Shown here piece by piece: positions 9,041 through 18,851 of a stretch of DNA of 42,882 nucleotides. The DNA is from Gilliamella sp. wkB112. GTDB lineage: Bacteria; Pseudomonadota; Gammaproteobacteria; Enterobacterales; Orbaceae. Both the position numbers and the translations under genes were made by a program. Position 1 is the first letter of the stretch. Every line of letters starts with the position of its first letter. The notes under the pieces were generated by a model that made no database searches, was not told the DNA's origin, and worked only from the letters and a program-made list of their open reading frames with translations. Where the stretch lies: the NCBI RefSeq assembly GCF_001690685.1, contig NZ_LZGL01000019.1:1-42882 (forward strand), in the 5' to 3' direction.

Positions 9041-9334
9041 TTATTTTGGTAAAGTAATTTTTTTGTCTTCACTTGGTCTAAATATGGTAAGGATAGAACC
9101 AACTTGTTGTACTGACTCGGCTTTAGTTTCCCGAATGATCGCATCACAAATCAGTTTTTTAGTTTCACGATCTTCTGCTGCGACTTTAATTTTGATTAGT
9201 TCATGAAAATTCAAAGCATTTTCAATTTCTGCTAACACCCCTTCGGTAAAACCATTAGCTCCAATCATTACCACCGGTTTTAAATGATGAGATTCACTTT
9301 TTAAAAATTGTTTTTGTCTATTAGATAAATTCAT
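9041..9334 (-). CDS. yhbY: RNA-binding ribosome assembly factor YhbY
   Basis: A 97-residue single CRS1/YhbY (CRM) domain protein that associates with pre-50S particles. The fold signature LKPVVMIGANGFTEGVLAEI contains the GxxG-type loop, followed by HELIKIKV and the closing EDKKITLPK. Length and sequence match E. coli YhbY closely. It is divergent from rlmE, the next gene, as in E. coli, where yhbY lies between greA and rlmE. Confidence 0.95.
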   Translation of the reverse strand: MNLSNRQKQFLKSESHHLKPVVMIGANGFTEGVLAEIENALNFHELIKIKVAAEDRETKKLICDAIIRETKAESVQQVGSILTIFRPSEDKKITLPK

Positions 9335-9432
9335 TAATTTTTTATCACATTAAGTTGTAATTCTGTTATTTTACCCTTATATATATGAGTAATCAATGAA
9401 GTGACCACTTTAACCTTAAGGATTTATTAGTT

Positions 9433-10059
9433 GTGAGTAATAAAAAACGCTCTGCAAGCTCAACCCGTTGGCTTAATGAGCATTTTAAAGATCGCTTTGT
9501 ACAGCAAGCACAAAAGAAGGGACTACGCTCAAGGGCTTGGTTTAAACTAGAAGAAATACAAAAAACTGACAAATTATTTAAACCTGGCATTACAGTTGTT
9601 GATTTAGGCGCAGCACCTGGTGGATGGTCACAATACGTTGCATCACTCATTGGCAATAAAGGCCGCATTATTGCTTGTGATTTATTGCCAATGGATCCAA
9701 TTGTTGGTGTGGATTTTTTACAAGGTGACTTTCGCGATGAGACTGTTTTAAAGGCATTACTTGAACGTGTTGGAGATCAAAAAGTACAAGTTGTCATGTC
9801 TGATATGGCACCCAATATGAGTGGGCAACCAGCAGTGGATATTCCCAAGGCCATGTATCTAGTCGAACTGGCTTTAGATATGTGTAAAGATGTACTTGCT
9901 CCCAATGGTAATTTCATCGTTAAAGTGTTTCAAGGCGAGGGCTTTGAAGAGTACCTCAAAGAGGTTCGTTCATTATTCAAAACTGTCAAAATTCGCAAAC
10001 CTGAAGCCTCTCGAGCACGGTCACGAGAAGTTTATATTGTAGCAATGGGGATGAAGTAG
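9433..10059 (+). CDS. rlmE: 23S rRNA 2'-O-ribose methyltransferase RlmE (FtsJ/RrmJ)
   Basis: RlmE methylates the 2'-OH of U2552 in the 23S A-loop, a late 50S assembly step. The catalytic tetrad is present: Lys38, Asp124, Lys164 and Glu199. [13 protein letters not shown] is the SAM-binding motif I. Its 208 residues match E. coli (209). The start is a GTG, chosen because [14 protein letters not shown] aligns with the E. coli N-terminus; AAGGA lies upstream. It is followed after 77 nt by ftsH, and the rlmE-ftsH pair is conserved in enterics as a heat-shock operon. No sigma32 promoter was identified here with confidence. Confidence 0.97.
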   Translation: MSNKKRSASSTRWLNEHFKDRFVQQAQKKGLRSRAWFKLEEIQKTDKLFKPGITVVDLGAAPGGWSQYVASLIGNKGRIIACDLLPMDPIVGVDFLQGDFRDETVLKALLERVGDQKVQVVMSDMAPNMSGQPAVDIPKAMYLVELALDMCKDVLAPNGNFIVKVFQGEGFEEYLKEVRSLFKTVKIRKPEASRARSREVYIVAMGMK

Positions 10060-10136
10060 CCAGTTGCATAATTTTGTAGTAACATTACTTAATATTTTTT
10101 AGTCGTAACTGTTAATTTTTATGAGAGGTTTTTCTT

Positions 10137-12017
10137 TTGAACGACATGGTAAAGAATCTACTGATCTGGGGAATTATCGCTGTAGTATTGATTGCTGTAT
10201 TTAACCAATTTAGTTCAATATCTAACAGTGGACCTCAAGTCAATTATACCCAATTTAATTCAGACATCGCTAGTGGTAAACTTCAGGAAGTTCGTATTAA
10301 TGGACGCGAAATTGTTGCCACCACAAAAAGTAATAGTAGCTACGTTACCTACATCCCTTATTTTGATGAAAAATTGATGGATGATTTGGTGGTAAACAAA
10401 GTTGCTGTATTTGGCAGTCCTGACGAAAAACAAAGCCTACTAGCTACGATTTTAATTTCTTGGTTTCCAATTATTTTATTAATTGGTTTTTGGATTTTTA
10501 TGATGCGCCAAATGCAAGGTGGTGGCAAAGGTGGGCCAATGTCAGTTGGTAAAAGCAAAGCTCGCATGCTAACCCCGGATCAAGTTAAAACCAAATTTGC
10601 TGATGTTGCTGGTAGTGAAGAAGCCAAACAAGAAGTTACTGAAGTAGTAGATTTTTTACGTGATCCAGGCAAATATCAAAAACTGGGTGGTCGCATTCCA
10701 AAAGGTATTTTGATGGTGGGGCCGCCGGGGACAGGTAAAACCTTACTGGCAAGAGCAATAGCTGGTGAAGCTAATGTGCCTTTTTTTAGCATTTCAGGTT
10801 CTGACTTTGTAGAAATGTTTGTTGGTGTAGGTGCCTCACGTGTACGTGATCTATTTGAACAAGCTCGCAAACATGCTCCTTGTATCATTTTTATTGATGA
10901 AATTGATGCAGTTGGCCGTAAACGTGGTGCCGGTTCAATGGGTGGTCATGATGAACGTGAACAAACTCTTAACCAAATGCTTGTTGAAATGGATGGTTTT
11001 GAAGCTAATAGTGGTATTATCATTATTGCGGCAACCAACCGCGTTGATATATTAGACCCAGCTTTACTTCGCCCAGGTCGTTTTGACCGCCAAGTGCAAA
11101 TCGGTTTACCGGACATGAGAGGTCGTGAACAAATTCTGGCGGTGCATGTTCGTAAAGTTCCGCTAGCTTCTGATGTAGATCTATCTGTGTTAGCTCGTGG
11201 TACGCCAGGTTATTCAGGTGCTGAATTAGCTAATTTAGTTAATGAAGCTGCCTTATTTGCTGCTCGTCGTAATAAACGCCTAGTGACCATGGAAGAATTT
11301 GAAGAAGCCAAAGATAAAATTAATATGGGTACCGAGCGTCGATCATTAACCATGACTCAAGAACAGCTCATTTCAACCGCTTATCACGAAGCGGGCCATG
11401 CTATTGTTGGTTACTTAATGCCAGACCATGACCCTATTCATAAAGTAACTATTATTCCTCGTGGTCGAGCTTTGGGGGTGACTTTCTTCTTACCTGAGGG
11501 TGATCGTGTTAGTGAAAGCCGTGAAAAACTCGAAGGCGATATTGCTACTCTTTATGGTGGCAGACTTGCTGAAGAATTGATTTATGGCGTTGATAAAATC
11601 TCAACCGGTGCTTCTAACGACATAAAAGTAGCAACTCAATATGCCAGAGCTATGGTAACCCAGTGGGGCTTTTCTGACCGTTTAGGACCTTTGTTCTATG
11701 AAATGGATGATAATTCTGCTTATGGTCGTCCTAAAGATATCTCGGATGAAACGGCTCGTATCATCGATGAAGAAGTTAAACTGATTATTGATCGTAACTT
11801 TGAAAGAGCACGCAAAATATTAACTGAAAATATGGATGTGCTCCATGCAATGAAAGATGCACTTATGAAATATGAAACTATTGGTTCTAAACAAGTTGCT
11901 GATTTAATTGCTCGCCGACCAATTAATGCGCCAGATGATTGGACCGAAAATGACGAAAAAGCGGCAAAGGAAATTCCTAATGAAGGCAGTAACATACCGC
12001 CTGAATCGGACAATTAA
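10137..12017 (+). CDS. ftsH: ATP-dependent zinc metalloprotease FtsH
   Basis: FtsH is the inner-membrane AAA protease that degrades LpxC, sigma32, SecY and other targets. Two membrane segments (about 7-25 and 102-122) flank a periplasmic domain. Walker A GPPGTGKT is at 195-202, Walker B IIFIDE at about 250-255, and the zinc site HEAGH at 417-421. The start is taken as TTG at 10137 because GAGAGG is 8 nt upstream. The ATG at 10146 (MVKNLL), matching the mature E. coli numbering, would be 17 nt away. The C-terminal tail is shorter than in E. coli (626 against about 644-647 residues). Confidence 0.97.
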   Translation: MNDMVKNLLIWGIIAVVLIAVFNQFSSISNSGPQVNYTQFNSDIASGKLQEVRINGREIVATTKSNSSYVTYIPYFDEKLMDDLVVNKVAVFGSPDEKQSLLATILISWFPIILLIGFWIFMMRQMQGGGKGGPMSVGKSKARMLTPDQVKTKFADVAGSEEAKQEVTEVVDFLRDPGKYQKLGGRIPKGILMVGPPGTGKTLLARAIAGEANVPFFSISGSDFVEMFVGVGASRVRDLFEQARKHAPCIIFIDEIDAVGRKRGAGSMGGHDEREQTLNQMLVEMDGFEANSGIIIIAATNRVDILDPALLRPGRFDRQVQIGLPDMRGREQILAVHVRKVPLASDVDLSVLARGTPGYSGAELANLVNEAALFAARRNKRLVTMEEFEEAKDKINMGTERRSLTMTQEQLISTAYHEAGHAIVGYLMPDHDPIHKVTIIPRGRALGVTFFLPEGDRVSESREKLEGDIATLYGGRLAEELIYGVDKISTGASNDIKVATQYARAMVTQWGFSDRLGPLFYEMDDNSAYGRPKDISDETARIIDEEVKLIIDRNFERARKILTENMDVLHAMKDALMKYETIGSKQVADLIARRPINAPDDWTENDEKAAKEIPNEGSNIPPESDN

Positions 12018-12032
12018 TTTACTCAATGAATA

Positions 12033-12058
12033 AAAAAACGCGCTCCGGCGCGTTTTTT
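12033..12058 (+). terminator. Terminator after ftsH
   Basis: AAAAAACGCGC (12033-12043), loop TCCG, GCGCGTTTTTT (12048-12058): a perfect GC-rich stem with a T6 tail, 16 nt after the ftsH stop. It should separate rlmE-ftsH from folP. Confidence 0.93.
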
Positions 12059-12201
12059 GTCGGTAGCAACTAGTTGGTTTAATCAATAAATTTATAATGA
12101 TAAAAACTACACCACAACAAGCATAACACTCTGGTGTTAGTTTCTAATTAAACTTAATTAAATCTAACATTAAACATCTTCATAAAATAAGGCAACAAAT
12201 T

Positions 12202-13038
12202 ATGGAAATTCGTTTTCAAAATCAGGTAATGGATCTGTCTTTTCCTCAAGTAATGGGTATTGTTAATATGACGCCAGATTCATTTTCTGATGGTGGCGAT
12301 TATAATAATCTTGATGATGCCATGCGTAGAGTAGATAGTATGATTCAAGCTGGAGCAACATTTATTGATGTTGGTGGCGAATCAACTCGCCCTGGAGCCG
12401 CCGAAGTTTCAGTGGATGAAGAACTCAATCGCGTTATTCCTCTGGTTGAAAAAATAGCCCGTTACTTTGATGTCTGGATATCCGTTGATACTTCTAAACC
12501 GCAAGTGATTAGCGAAGCAGCTAAAGCTGGGGCTCATTTAATTAATGACATCCGGGCATTAACCGAACCTGGCGCACTTAAAGCAACAGCAAACACCGGC
12601 TTACCCGTTTGCATTATGCACATGCAAGGTGATCCTAAAACCATGCAAAATGCACCCCACTATCAGCAAGATATCTTTCAAGAAGTCGATCAATTTTTTG
12701 CCCGGCATATTAACCGTTGCATCAATGCCGGAATTGATCGTGAAAAAATCATACTTGATCCCGGTTTTGGGTTTGGTAAAACGCTAGCTCATAACTATCG
12801 CCTACTGGCAACTTTAGAGAAGTTTCATCATTTTGATTTACCTCTGTTAGTAGGTATGTCAAGAAAATCGATGATTGGGCAAGTACTAAATGTACCACCT
12901 CAAGAACGTATGCTAGGTAGTGTTTCATGCGCTGTTATTGCGGCTATGAAAGGCGCTCATATTATCCGCGTGCATGATGTTAAAGAAACCTTTGACGCTC
13001 TCAGAATTGTACAAGCAACGCTCGCTGAGCAAGGGTAG
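12202..13038 (+). CDS. folP: Dihydropteroate synthase FolP
   Basis: FolP condenses p-aminobenzoate with dihydropterin pyrophosphate in folate synthesis and is the sulfonamide target. The 278-residue TIM-barrel protein carries GIVNMTPDSFSDGG (pterin and loop-1 region), FIDVGGESTRPGA (loop 2), DPGFGFGKT and the late GMSRKSM segment. No insertion next to the sulfonamide-relevant loops was obvious. AAGG lies upstream of the ATG. It follows ftsH as in E. coli, but the usual next gene glmM is absent and an opposite-strand ubiA follows instead. Confidence 0.96.
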   Translation: MEIRFQNQVMDLSFPQVMGIVNMTPDSFSDGGDYNNLDDAMRRVDSMIQAGATFIDVGGESTRPGAAEVSVDEELNRVIPLVEKIARYFDVWISVDTSKPQVISEAAKAGAHLINDIRALTEPGALKATANTGLPVCIMHMQGDPKTMQNAPHYQQDIFQEVDQFFARHINRCINAGIDREKIILDPGFGFGKTLAHNYRLLATLEKFHHFDLPLLVGMSRKSMIGQVLNVPPQERMLGSVSCAVIAAMKGAHIIRVHDVKETFDALRIVQATLAEQG

Positions 13039-13052
13039 CCATCATATCTTTT

Positions 13053-13091
13053 TTAGGCTATTTGATTATGATTCTGCGATCATTAGCCTAA
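13053..13091 (+). terminator. Hairpin downstream of folP
   Basis: TTAGGCTA (13053-13060) pairs with TAGCCTAA (13084-13091). ATGAT (13068-13072) pairs with ATCAT (13079-13083) inside, with a left bulge. It begins 15 nt after folP and may stop folP transcription; no strong T-run follows, so this is uncertain. Confidence 0.45.
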
Positions 13092-13221
13092 TATAGTTTT
13101 GTATGAGCTAATTGGCAATTTTGTCAAGATATTTCCAAACAGATATACGTTTCAGTATAAAATTACAGGCTAAACTCTGATAAAAGCTATATAACCATTA
13201 TGACTAGATATTTATTAACTT

Positions 13222-14049
13222 TTACGAAAAAAATATACCTAGAAAAACTAAGCAACCGACTAAGTTATTATTCATAAATGCCTTAAAACATCGGTTCCTT
13301 TGACGGTCTTTAATTAACCATTGCTGATAAATAAACAGCAACACAGTCAACAATAAACCTAAGTAATAAAAAGTAGACAATTGGTTAAGTTGACCAATAA
13401 TAACTAGGTTAATAACGGTTATGAACTGTAATACACCAATGATTAATTTATCATAATGACCAAACAAAATAGCGGTTGATTTAATCCCAATTTTTAAATC
13501 ATCATCCCTATCGACCATGGCATACTCTGTATCATAAGCGACAGTCCAACAAATATTAACTAGACAAAGCAGCCAACACGTTAACGGAAACTGCTCAATG
13601 GTGGCCGCATATACCATGGGGATGCCCCAACTAAAAGCAATACCTAAAGTAACTTGTGGTAAATGGGTATAGCGTTTCATAAAGGGGTAAATTAATGCCG
13701 TCAATAACGCCAAACCAGCAATAAACCATGATAATTTATTTAAAGTGAGTAATAATAGCAGTGCGATAACTAATAAAACCAACAAAGTCCACAAAGCATT
13801 TCGGGGGCTTAGAGCACCACGCGCTAATGGACGATTTTTGGTGCGCTCAACATAGCCGTCGAAATGACGATCAGCATAATCATTGATCACACAGCCAGCC
13901 GAACGCATTACTATCACACCTAGCACAAACACCAGTATAATATATAACAATGGTTGGCCTGCAAGCCAAATAGCCCAGAGGGTTGGCCAAAGTAATAGTA
14001 ATGTGCCAATTGGCCTATCCAAGCGCATTAGTTGTAAATAAGCTCGCAT
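13222..14049 (-). CDS. ubiA: 4-hydroxybenzoate polyprenyltransferase UbiA
   Basis: UbiA attaches the octaprenyl chain to 4-hydroxybenzoate in ubiquinone synthesis, within the inner membrane. The 275-residue protein is strongly hydrophobic with about eight to nine segments. Both Asp-rich motifs are present: [10 protein letters not shown] (56-65) and [12 protein letters not shown] (173-184), which bind Mg-diphosphate. The N-terminus is about 15 residues shorter than in E. coli. AGGA precedes the ATG. In E. coli ubiC lies directly upstream; here the upstream gene on the same strand is dmsD, about 90 nt away, so readthrough from dms is possible. Confidence 0.95.
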   Translation of the reverse strand: MRAYLQLMRLDRPIGTLLLLWPTLWAIWLAGQPLLYIILVFVLGVIVMRSAGCVINDYADRHFDGYVERTKNRPLARGALSPRNALWTLLVLLVIALLLLLTLNKLSWFIAGLALLTALIYPFMKRYTHLPQVTLGIAFSWGIPMVYAATIEQFPLTCWLLCLVNICWTVAYDTEYAMVDRDDDLKIGIKSTAILFGHYDKLIIGVLQFITVINLVIIGQLNQLSTFYYLGLLLTVLLFIYQQWLIKDRQRNRCFKAFMNNNLVGCLVFLGIFFS

Positions 14050-14139
14050 TAATCCTATTCATCCTAATAAATCATAAATAAATTATACCGATTAGCGTGT
14101 AAGCTGCAATGTCACTCTATGCTAGTTATACAAACTAGA

Positions 14140-14712
14140 TCAAGTGGTTGGCAATAACATTAAATATTGTTCGGCAATTATCGCTAGAGAGCGATAAAAT
14201 CGGCTTACATCATTGACCTTAAGTCGATCCAAATAAAGTGCAGACCAGATTAGCAAGTGATCAGTAATTAATTGTTGTGCCGCTTCAGGTTTGTTATTTT
14301 CAAGTAGAATAGCAAAAGCCATCAACATTAAACCAAACTGATCTTCAGGTTCATTTATACCACTAGTGAGTTTAAGACCTTGTTGTTGTAAAAACTGACG
14401 ATATCGTTCCTGTGACTCGCCCATTAATAAATGTTCTTCGTCAAGATACACCGATCCCCAAGGAGGGGTTGGCATACTGCCTTGCCCTTCAAATAAGACT
14501 GAGTATTGATAATCAAGTTCAGGATTGGTTACTTCATCAGCTAATATTTGGCATTGTTCACTAATAAGTAAACCATTTGACCATTCAGTTAACTGATCAA
14601 TATGTAACAAAGCAGTAATTAATGGCTTTACCTCTTGACCATTAGGTGGATAGTAAAAAAAAGCACCTAGTAATTTAGCCAATGTAGCACAGGTTGTAAT
14701 ATCCAAACGCAC
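14140..14712 (-). CDS. dmsD: Tat proofreading chaperone DmsD (TorD family)
   Basis: DmsD binds the twin-arginine signal of DmsA and holds the precursor until the molybdenum cofactor is inserted. The 190-residue, mostly helical protein matches the TorD/DmsD family: LAKLLGAFFYYPP near the N-terminus, MPTPPWGSVYLDEE, and NEPEDQFGLMLMAFAILLE. It is the last gene of the dms operon, 45 nt after dmsC. That is the order seen in E. coli ynfEFGH-dmsD, whereas E. coli dmsABC has no chaperone gene attached. An 8-bp hairpin, TTATCGCT/AGCGATAA (14178-14197), lies inside its 3' coding end. Confidence 0.9.
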   Translation of the reverse strand: MRLDITTCATLAKLLGAFFYYPPNGQEVKPLITALLHIDQLTEWSNGLLISEQCQILADEVTNPELDYQYSVLFEGQGSMPTPPWGSVYLDEEHLLMGESQERYRQFLQQQGLKLTSGINEPEDQFGLMLMAFAILLENNKPEAAQQLITDHLLIWSALYLDRLKVNDVSRFYRSLAIIAEQYLMLLPTT

Positions 14713-14757
14713 GATCCCTTGATAGTTAATTCATATAGCCATAATTATTTATCATGA

Positions 14758-15597
14758 TTATAAAGGAATTGTCCATAAATTATAAAATGCTATGCGAGCG
14801 CAAATTTCACCGACTAAAACACTAACAAAAGCTAGCAAATAAATAATGTTGTTTTTTGGCGTGCGCCAATTATTTAGCACGACTAAAACCAGTGCCAGCA
14901 CTAATAAGCCACACTCAGCAAACCACCAAAAATGCTGCTCGACCGCAAGCTGTGGGGATATGGCTGTCATCAAATTAACATACGGAATCTTTAATAATAA
15001 AATTAGTACGCAACTAATCACAAACACTAAACTACCGATACGATACAACCCTAATAATGCCACCGCAATACTACCTAACGCCAACATCGCCGTATACATC
15101 TGAATAGCGGTGTAAACAGTATCCCAGGTTTTCACCGTTGGTAACATATAGGTTAATACAATGGTCCACACAAAAACTAAACTCAAGATAACTAACAAAA
15201 TTGCGAGTATTTTGGCTAAGTGTGGGATTTGATTAACGCGTTGACACCGTGATTTAATCCAAATAAATTTATTACCTTTATCTTCATGGACAAAATAGCT
15301 TAATAAAACACTGGCTAAAGTCACACCAAACAAGCAACCAAAAGTAAAAATTTCATTACTCATCGGTGAGCGGCCAATACCAAAAATAACATTTAAGGCG
15401 CGTAATGGCTGCCCTAAATGGAACGAGGCCATAATCATGCCTATTGCCATAAAAACTAAGGCTAAAAAATTAATTTTCTCAATCTTGCGAGTATTATTTG
15501 CTGATGATTGGCATAAATAACTTAAGCTACCTAGCAATACCATTCCTGCGGCTAATTGCCCCAATACCGTAAAAAATACCAATGGAAGTTCATGCAT
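14758..15597 (-). CDS. dmsC: DMSO reductase membrane anchor DmsC
   Basis: DmsC is the integral membrane subunit that anchors DmsAB and oxidises menaquinol. The 279 residues form about eight hydrophobic segments, starting MHELPLVFFTVLGQLAAGMVLLG and including SFHLGQPLRALNVIFGIGRSPMSNEI, a hallmark of the DmsC family. It starts 2 nt after the dmsB stop, so the two genes are likely coupled. Length is close to the E. coli subunit (287). Confidence 0.93.
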   Translation of the reverse strand: MHELPLVFFTVLGQLAAGMVLLGSLSYLCQSSANNTRKIEKINFLALVFMAIGMIMASFHLGQPLRALNVIFGIGRSPMSNEIFTFGCLFGVTLASVLLSYFVHEDKGNKFIWIKSRCQRVNQIPHLAKILAILLVILSLVFVWTIVLTYMLPTVKTWDTVYTAIQMYTAMLALGSIAVALLGLYRIGSLVFVISCVLILLLKIPYVNLMTAISPQLAVEQHFWWFAECGLLVLALVLVVLNNWRTPKNNIIYLLAFVSVLVGEICARIAFYNLWTIPL

Positions 15598-15599
15598 AA

Positions 15600-16214
15600 T
15601 TATACCTCCTCTGGATTAAGAACTTTGCCATGAGTATCACCCGAAGGTTTAGCTTGTGGGTGAGACTTAATGACAATATTGGGTTTAGTCAACTGCGAAT
15701 TTGGTAATGGCGCAATATTACATTCAGCGCCATAACGCTGACGCAGCTTGTTTATTTCATCAAAATCTAATGCTCGTTGAGGACAAGACTCGACACATAC
15801 TGGTTTTAAACCTTCGGCAACACGGGCAAAGCAGCCATCACATTTCGACATCACCCGTTTTTGAGGATCAAATTGTGGGGCGCCATAAGGGCAACGCATT
15901 TCACAATAACGGCAACCAATACAAACATCTTGGTTAACAACCACTAAACCATCTTGCTCACGTTTATGCATCGCACCAGTCGGGCAACCTTGCACACAAG
16001 TAGGCTCAGAACAGTGATTGCAGGCAATAGATAAGTAATAAGTAAAAATATTATTTTGCCAAAAACCATCAATTTGCTGCCAAGTTCCACCGCCATATTC
16101 ATAAACTCGGCGGAAATGAATACCTAAAGGGTTATCTTTTTCATCTTTGCAACTAAGTTGACAGGTTTTGCAGCCGGTACATTTTGAGGAATCAATATAG
16201 AATCCATATTGCAT
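15600..16214 (-). CDS. dmsB: DMSO reductase iron-sulfur subunit DmsB
   Basis: DmsB passes electrons from DmsC to the molybdenum site of DmsA through four [4Fe-4S] clusters. All 16 cluster Cys are visible in four groups: C12/15/18/22, C65/68/73/77, C98/101/104/108 and C125/128/140/144. The 204-residue length equals the E. coli protein within one residue. The C-terminal tail after about 165 is Pro/Lys-rich. It lies 20 nt after dmsA and 2 nt before dmsC in one operon. Confidence 0.96.
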   Translation of the reverse strand: MQYGFYIDSSKCTGCKTCQLSCKDEKDNPLGIHFRRVYEYGGGTWQQIDGFWQNNIFTYYLSIACNHCSEPTCVQGCPTGAMHKREQDGLVVVNQDVCIGCRYCEMRCPYGAPQFDPQKRVMSKCDGCFARVAEGLKPVCVESCPQRALDFDEINKLRQRYGAECNIAPLPNSQLTKPNIVIKSHPQAKPSGDTHGKVLNPEEV

Positions 16215-16234
16215 TGTTATTATCTCCTCTTCCG

Positions 16235-18679
16235 CTACAATGCCGCTGATACAGTAGATAACGGTTTGATTTCCACTAAATTGGTATGCTGTGGATTCGA
16301 TTTAGCCAATACACTAGGTCTTAATGAGGTTAAGCGATTAATACAACCACCAATATCAATACCGGCGGCATTAGTCTTTGCCCACATGCCTTGTGGAATA
16401 GCAATCACTCCCGGTAATATCCGTGGTGTTACTTTAGCTGGAATATAAAGCCGTCCACGATCGTTATAAACTTCAACTAGCTGACCATGTTTGATGTGTC
16501 GTTGCTCGGCATCCAATGGATTAATCCAAATACTATCAGCTACTGCTTCGCGCAGTTGTGGTAAATTACTATAGGTTGAATGACAATGCCCCTTAATATG
16601 AAAACCTATAAGTTGTAGTGGGTACTTTGCCCTTTTAGGCTTATCTTCACTACCTTCTACTGCTGGTAAATAAGCAGGAATTGGGTAGAGTTGGTCGCCT
16701 TCATCCAGTTCCCATTCATTAGCAATTTTAGCCAACGCTTCCGAGTAGATTTCAATTTTGCCTGATGGTGTATTTAATGGATTGTGAATCGGATCATCCT
16801 TAAACGCTTTTAAAGCAATATGAGCATCGCTATTAGCTAATTTACGATCGATAACTCCTTTACCATCTGTTTGCACAAACGGTGGCAAATTAGGTTCTTG
16901 CCTTCGTAGTTTTTCATAACAATATTCGATCCACTCGTCTTGGCTCCGCCCTTCTGTAAACTTATCTTTTATACCCATTTTTTCAGCTAATTCGGTAAGC
17001 ACATCATAAGAAGATCGATTTTCCCAAAGTGGCTTAATTGCTCGTTGCATACGAATAAGATAATTATACGCACCCGATGCATAAGAATTATTAATTAGAT
17101 CGTTACTTTCGACTGATGATACATCTGGTAACAGTAAATCAGCATATCTTGCTGAAGCCGTCATATGGGTATCCCAAACTAAAATAAATTCACATTTAGA
17201 TTCATCTTGCAAAATCTGGTGCGTTCGATTGAGATCGGCATGCTGATTACCAATAACATTACTGGCATAACTCCAAATAAATTTAATACCTACATCTAAC
17301 TTATCTTTTCCTTTTAGATAAGAGTTTTTAGCGGTCATATTAGGTCCATCTTCAATTGCTTTTGTCCATAAAAAGAAAGAGATGCTGGTTTGTATTGGGT
17401 TAGGAATAGCCAATCCAGGAACAGGATAAGTCACACTATCTCCCCAAGTACCAATATTTGTGCCACGCTTACCAAATTGCCCTGTTAAAATCGGCAATAT
17501 CATAATCGCCCGTGTAGTATGCTCACCATTTTGCCAGCGTTGCGGCCCCCAACCTTGAGAAATCCACGCTGCTTTAGCATTAACAATATCCATTGCTAGC
17601 TTACGAATTTGTTCGGCTGGAACACCTGTCTTCTTAGCAGCCCATTCTGGCGTTTTTGGTGTTCTGTCATCACCTAAACCCAAAATATACGATTTATAAT
17701 CACTAAAAGGTGGCGCGCTATCAGGCAAAGAATCAGCATTCCAACCGACACAATATTTATTCAACATGGCATCATCAATTCGATCTTCTTCAAGTAAAGC
17801 ATAGCCAATAGCTGCGACTAAAGCTGCATCAGTACCCGGAATAATGGGGATCCACTCAGCATGGTAACCAACAACACTTTCACTTCGGCGCGGATCAATA
17901 ATAATAACTCGAGCCTTACTTTGTTCCAAAGCATTAAAAAGCTCTGTCACTTGGCCACCGCCAGACATACGCGTTTCAGCAATATTTTGACCAAACATCA
18001 CCACCAAATCAGAATGCTTAATCTGATCGATCAACGATTCTTTGGCATTACCATAAATATAAGGCTGAATAGCCGACATCTGTCCACTTGAGTAGGTACC
18101 ATGAGAATTCAAAAAACCACCAATAGAACTTAAAAAACGCTTACAGGCATTACGCCCTGGAATATTTGCACCAGTAGTGCCGGTACCATATTGATAATAA
18201 ATCGCCTCATTCCCATACTTATTAATGGTATATTTGAGTTTATCTGCCAGCAAATTAATTGCTTCATCCCAAGAAATCCGTTTAAATTTACCTTCACCAC
18301 GTTTACCAATGCGAACCATAGGGTATTTTAAGCGGTCAGGATCATAAGTGCGCCAACGCACCGCCCTTCCGCGAATGCAAGGACGGATTTGATGTTGACC
18401 AAATATAGGTTCATCAACACCATCTTCTGAGGATATTTTGGTAATTATATCGTTTTTAACATGGACTTTCAGAGGGCAACGGCTACCACAATTGACTAAA
18501 CAAGCACTATAAAAAATCTTTTCTTCATTAGTAGGATTTGGAATGGCATCGGCAGCATTATTAGATTCCGCATAAGCAAACGGCAAGTGTAAATTACTGG
18601 TTAAAGCAGCAACCCCACTAATTGCCATCGTTTTTTGTAAAAAATCACGACGAGTTATTTTGTTTTCTGACTTGCTCAT
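16235..18679 (-). CDS. dmsA: Anaerobic DMSO reductase catalytic subunit DmsA
   Basis: DmsA is the molybdopterin enzyme that reduces dimethyl sulfoxide and various S- and N-oxides in anaerobic respiration. The Tat signal TRRDFLQK is followed by a hydrophobic stretch ending near AYA, so the mature subunit is exported on the periplasmic side. The FS0 cluster motif has Cys60, Cys64, Cys68 and Cys101. Ser197/198 in HGTYSSGQM is the expected Mo ligand region. The protein has 814 residues, like E. coli DmsA. AGGG lies upstream of the ATG. Substrate specificity, and whether it is nearer DmsA or YnfE/F, cannot be settled by eye. Confidence 0.95.
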   Translation of the reverse strand: MSKSENKITRRDFLQKTMAISGVAALTSNLHLPFAYAESNNAADAIPNPTNEEKIFYSACLVNCGSRCPLKVHVKNDIITKISSEDGVDEPIFGQHQIRPCIRGRAVRWRTYDPDRLKYPMVRIGKRGEGKFKRISWDEAINLLADKLKYTINKYGNEAIYYQYGTGTTGANIPGRNACKRFLSSIGGFLNSHGTYSSGQMSAIQPYIYGNAKESLIDQIKHSDLVVMFGQNIAETRMSGGGQVTELFNALEQSKARVIIIDPRRSESVVGYHAEWIPIIPGTDAALVAAIGYALLEEDRIDDAMLNKYCVGWNADSLPDSAPPFSDYKSYILGLGDDRTPKTPEWAAKKTGVPAEQIRKLAMDIVNAKAAWISQGWGPQRWQNGEHTTRAIMILPILTGQFGKRGTNIGTWGDSVTYPVPGLAIPNPIQTSISFFLWTKAIEDGPNMTAKNSYLKGKDKLDVGIKFIWSYASNVIGNQHADLNRTHQILQDESKCEFILVWDTHMTASARYADLLLPDVSSVESNDLINNSYASGAYNYLIRMQRAIKPLWENRSSYDVLTELAEKMGIKDKFTEGRSQDEWIEYCYEKLRRQEPNLPPFVQTDGKGVIDRKLANSDAHIALKAFKDDPIHNPLNTPSGKIEIYSEALAKIANEWELDEGDQLYPIPAYLPAVEGSEDKPKRAKYPLQLIGFHIKGHCHSTYSNLPQLREAVADSIWINPLDAEQRHIKHGQLVEVYNDRGRLYIPAKVTPRILPGVIAIPQGMWAKTNAAGIDIGGCINRLTSLRPSVLAKSNPQHTNLVEIKPLSTVSAAL

Positions 18680-18721
18680 CTTATTCCCTTATTTTTTATG
18701 TGGGATTTATGCATAATGATA

Positions 18722-18749
18722 ATACTATAAAAGCAATAAACAAACCCAA
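18722..18749 (-). promoter_or_regulatory. Possible dmsA promoter
   Basis: On the minus strand, -35 TTGGGT (18749-18744), 16-nt spacer and -10 TAGTAT (18727-18722), about 43 nt before dmsA. No full FNR site (TTGAT-N4-ATCAA) was found in the dmsA-parE gap, although an FNR site would be expected for this operon. Confidence 0.35.
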
Positions 18750-18814
18750 AATCCACAAAAACTACCGTATACATAATTATAAATTTAAATTCATGCATCT
18801 TGACGAAAGATTGT

Positions 18815-18820
18815 TATAAT
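18815..18820 (+). promoter_or_regulatory. Probable -10 element of parE
   Basis: A consensus TATAAT lies 17 nt before the first in-frame ATG (18837). No good -35 is present at 16-18 nt spacing. If used, the leader to the preferred ATG at 18852 is about 25 nt, and to 18837 only about 10 nt, which favours the downstream start. Confidence 0.5.
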
Positions 18821-18851
18821 AAGCCCATTTATTTAAATGAACAGAAAAAAT

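Noticed and set aside
18680-18836. FNR site for dmsA
   Set aside because: Only TTGAC half-site-like sequence occurs near 18799; the second half-site ATCAA is missing at the right distance.
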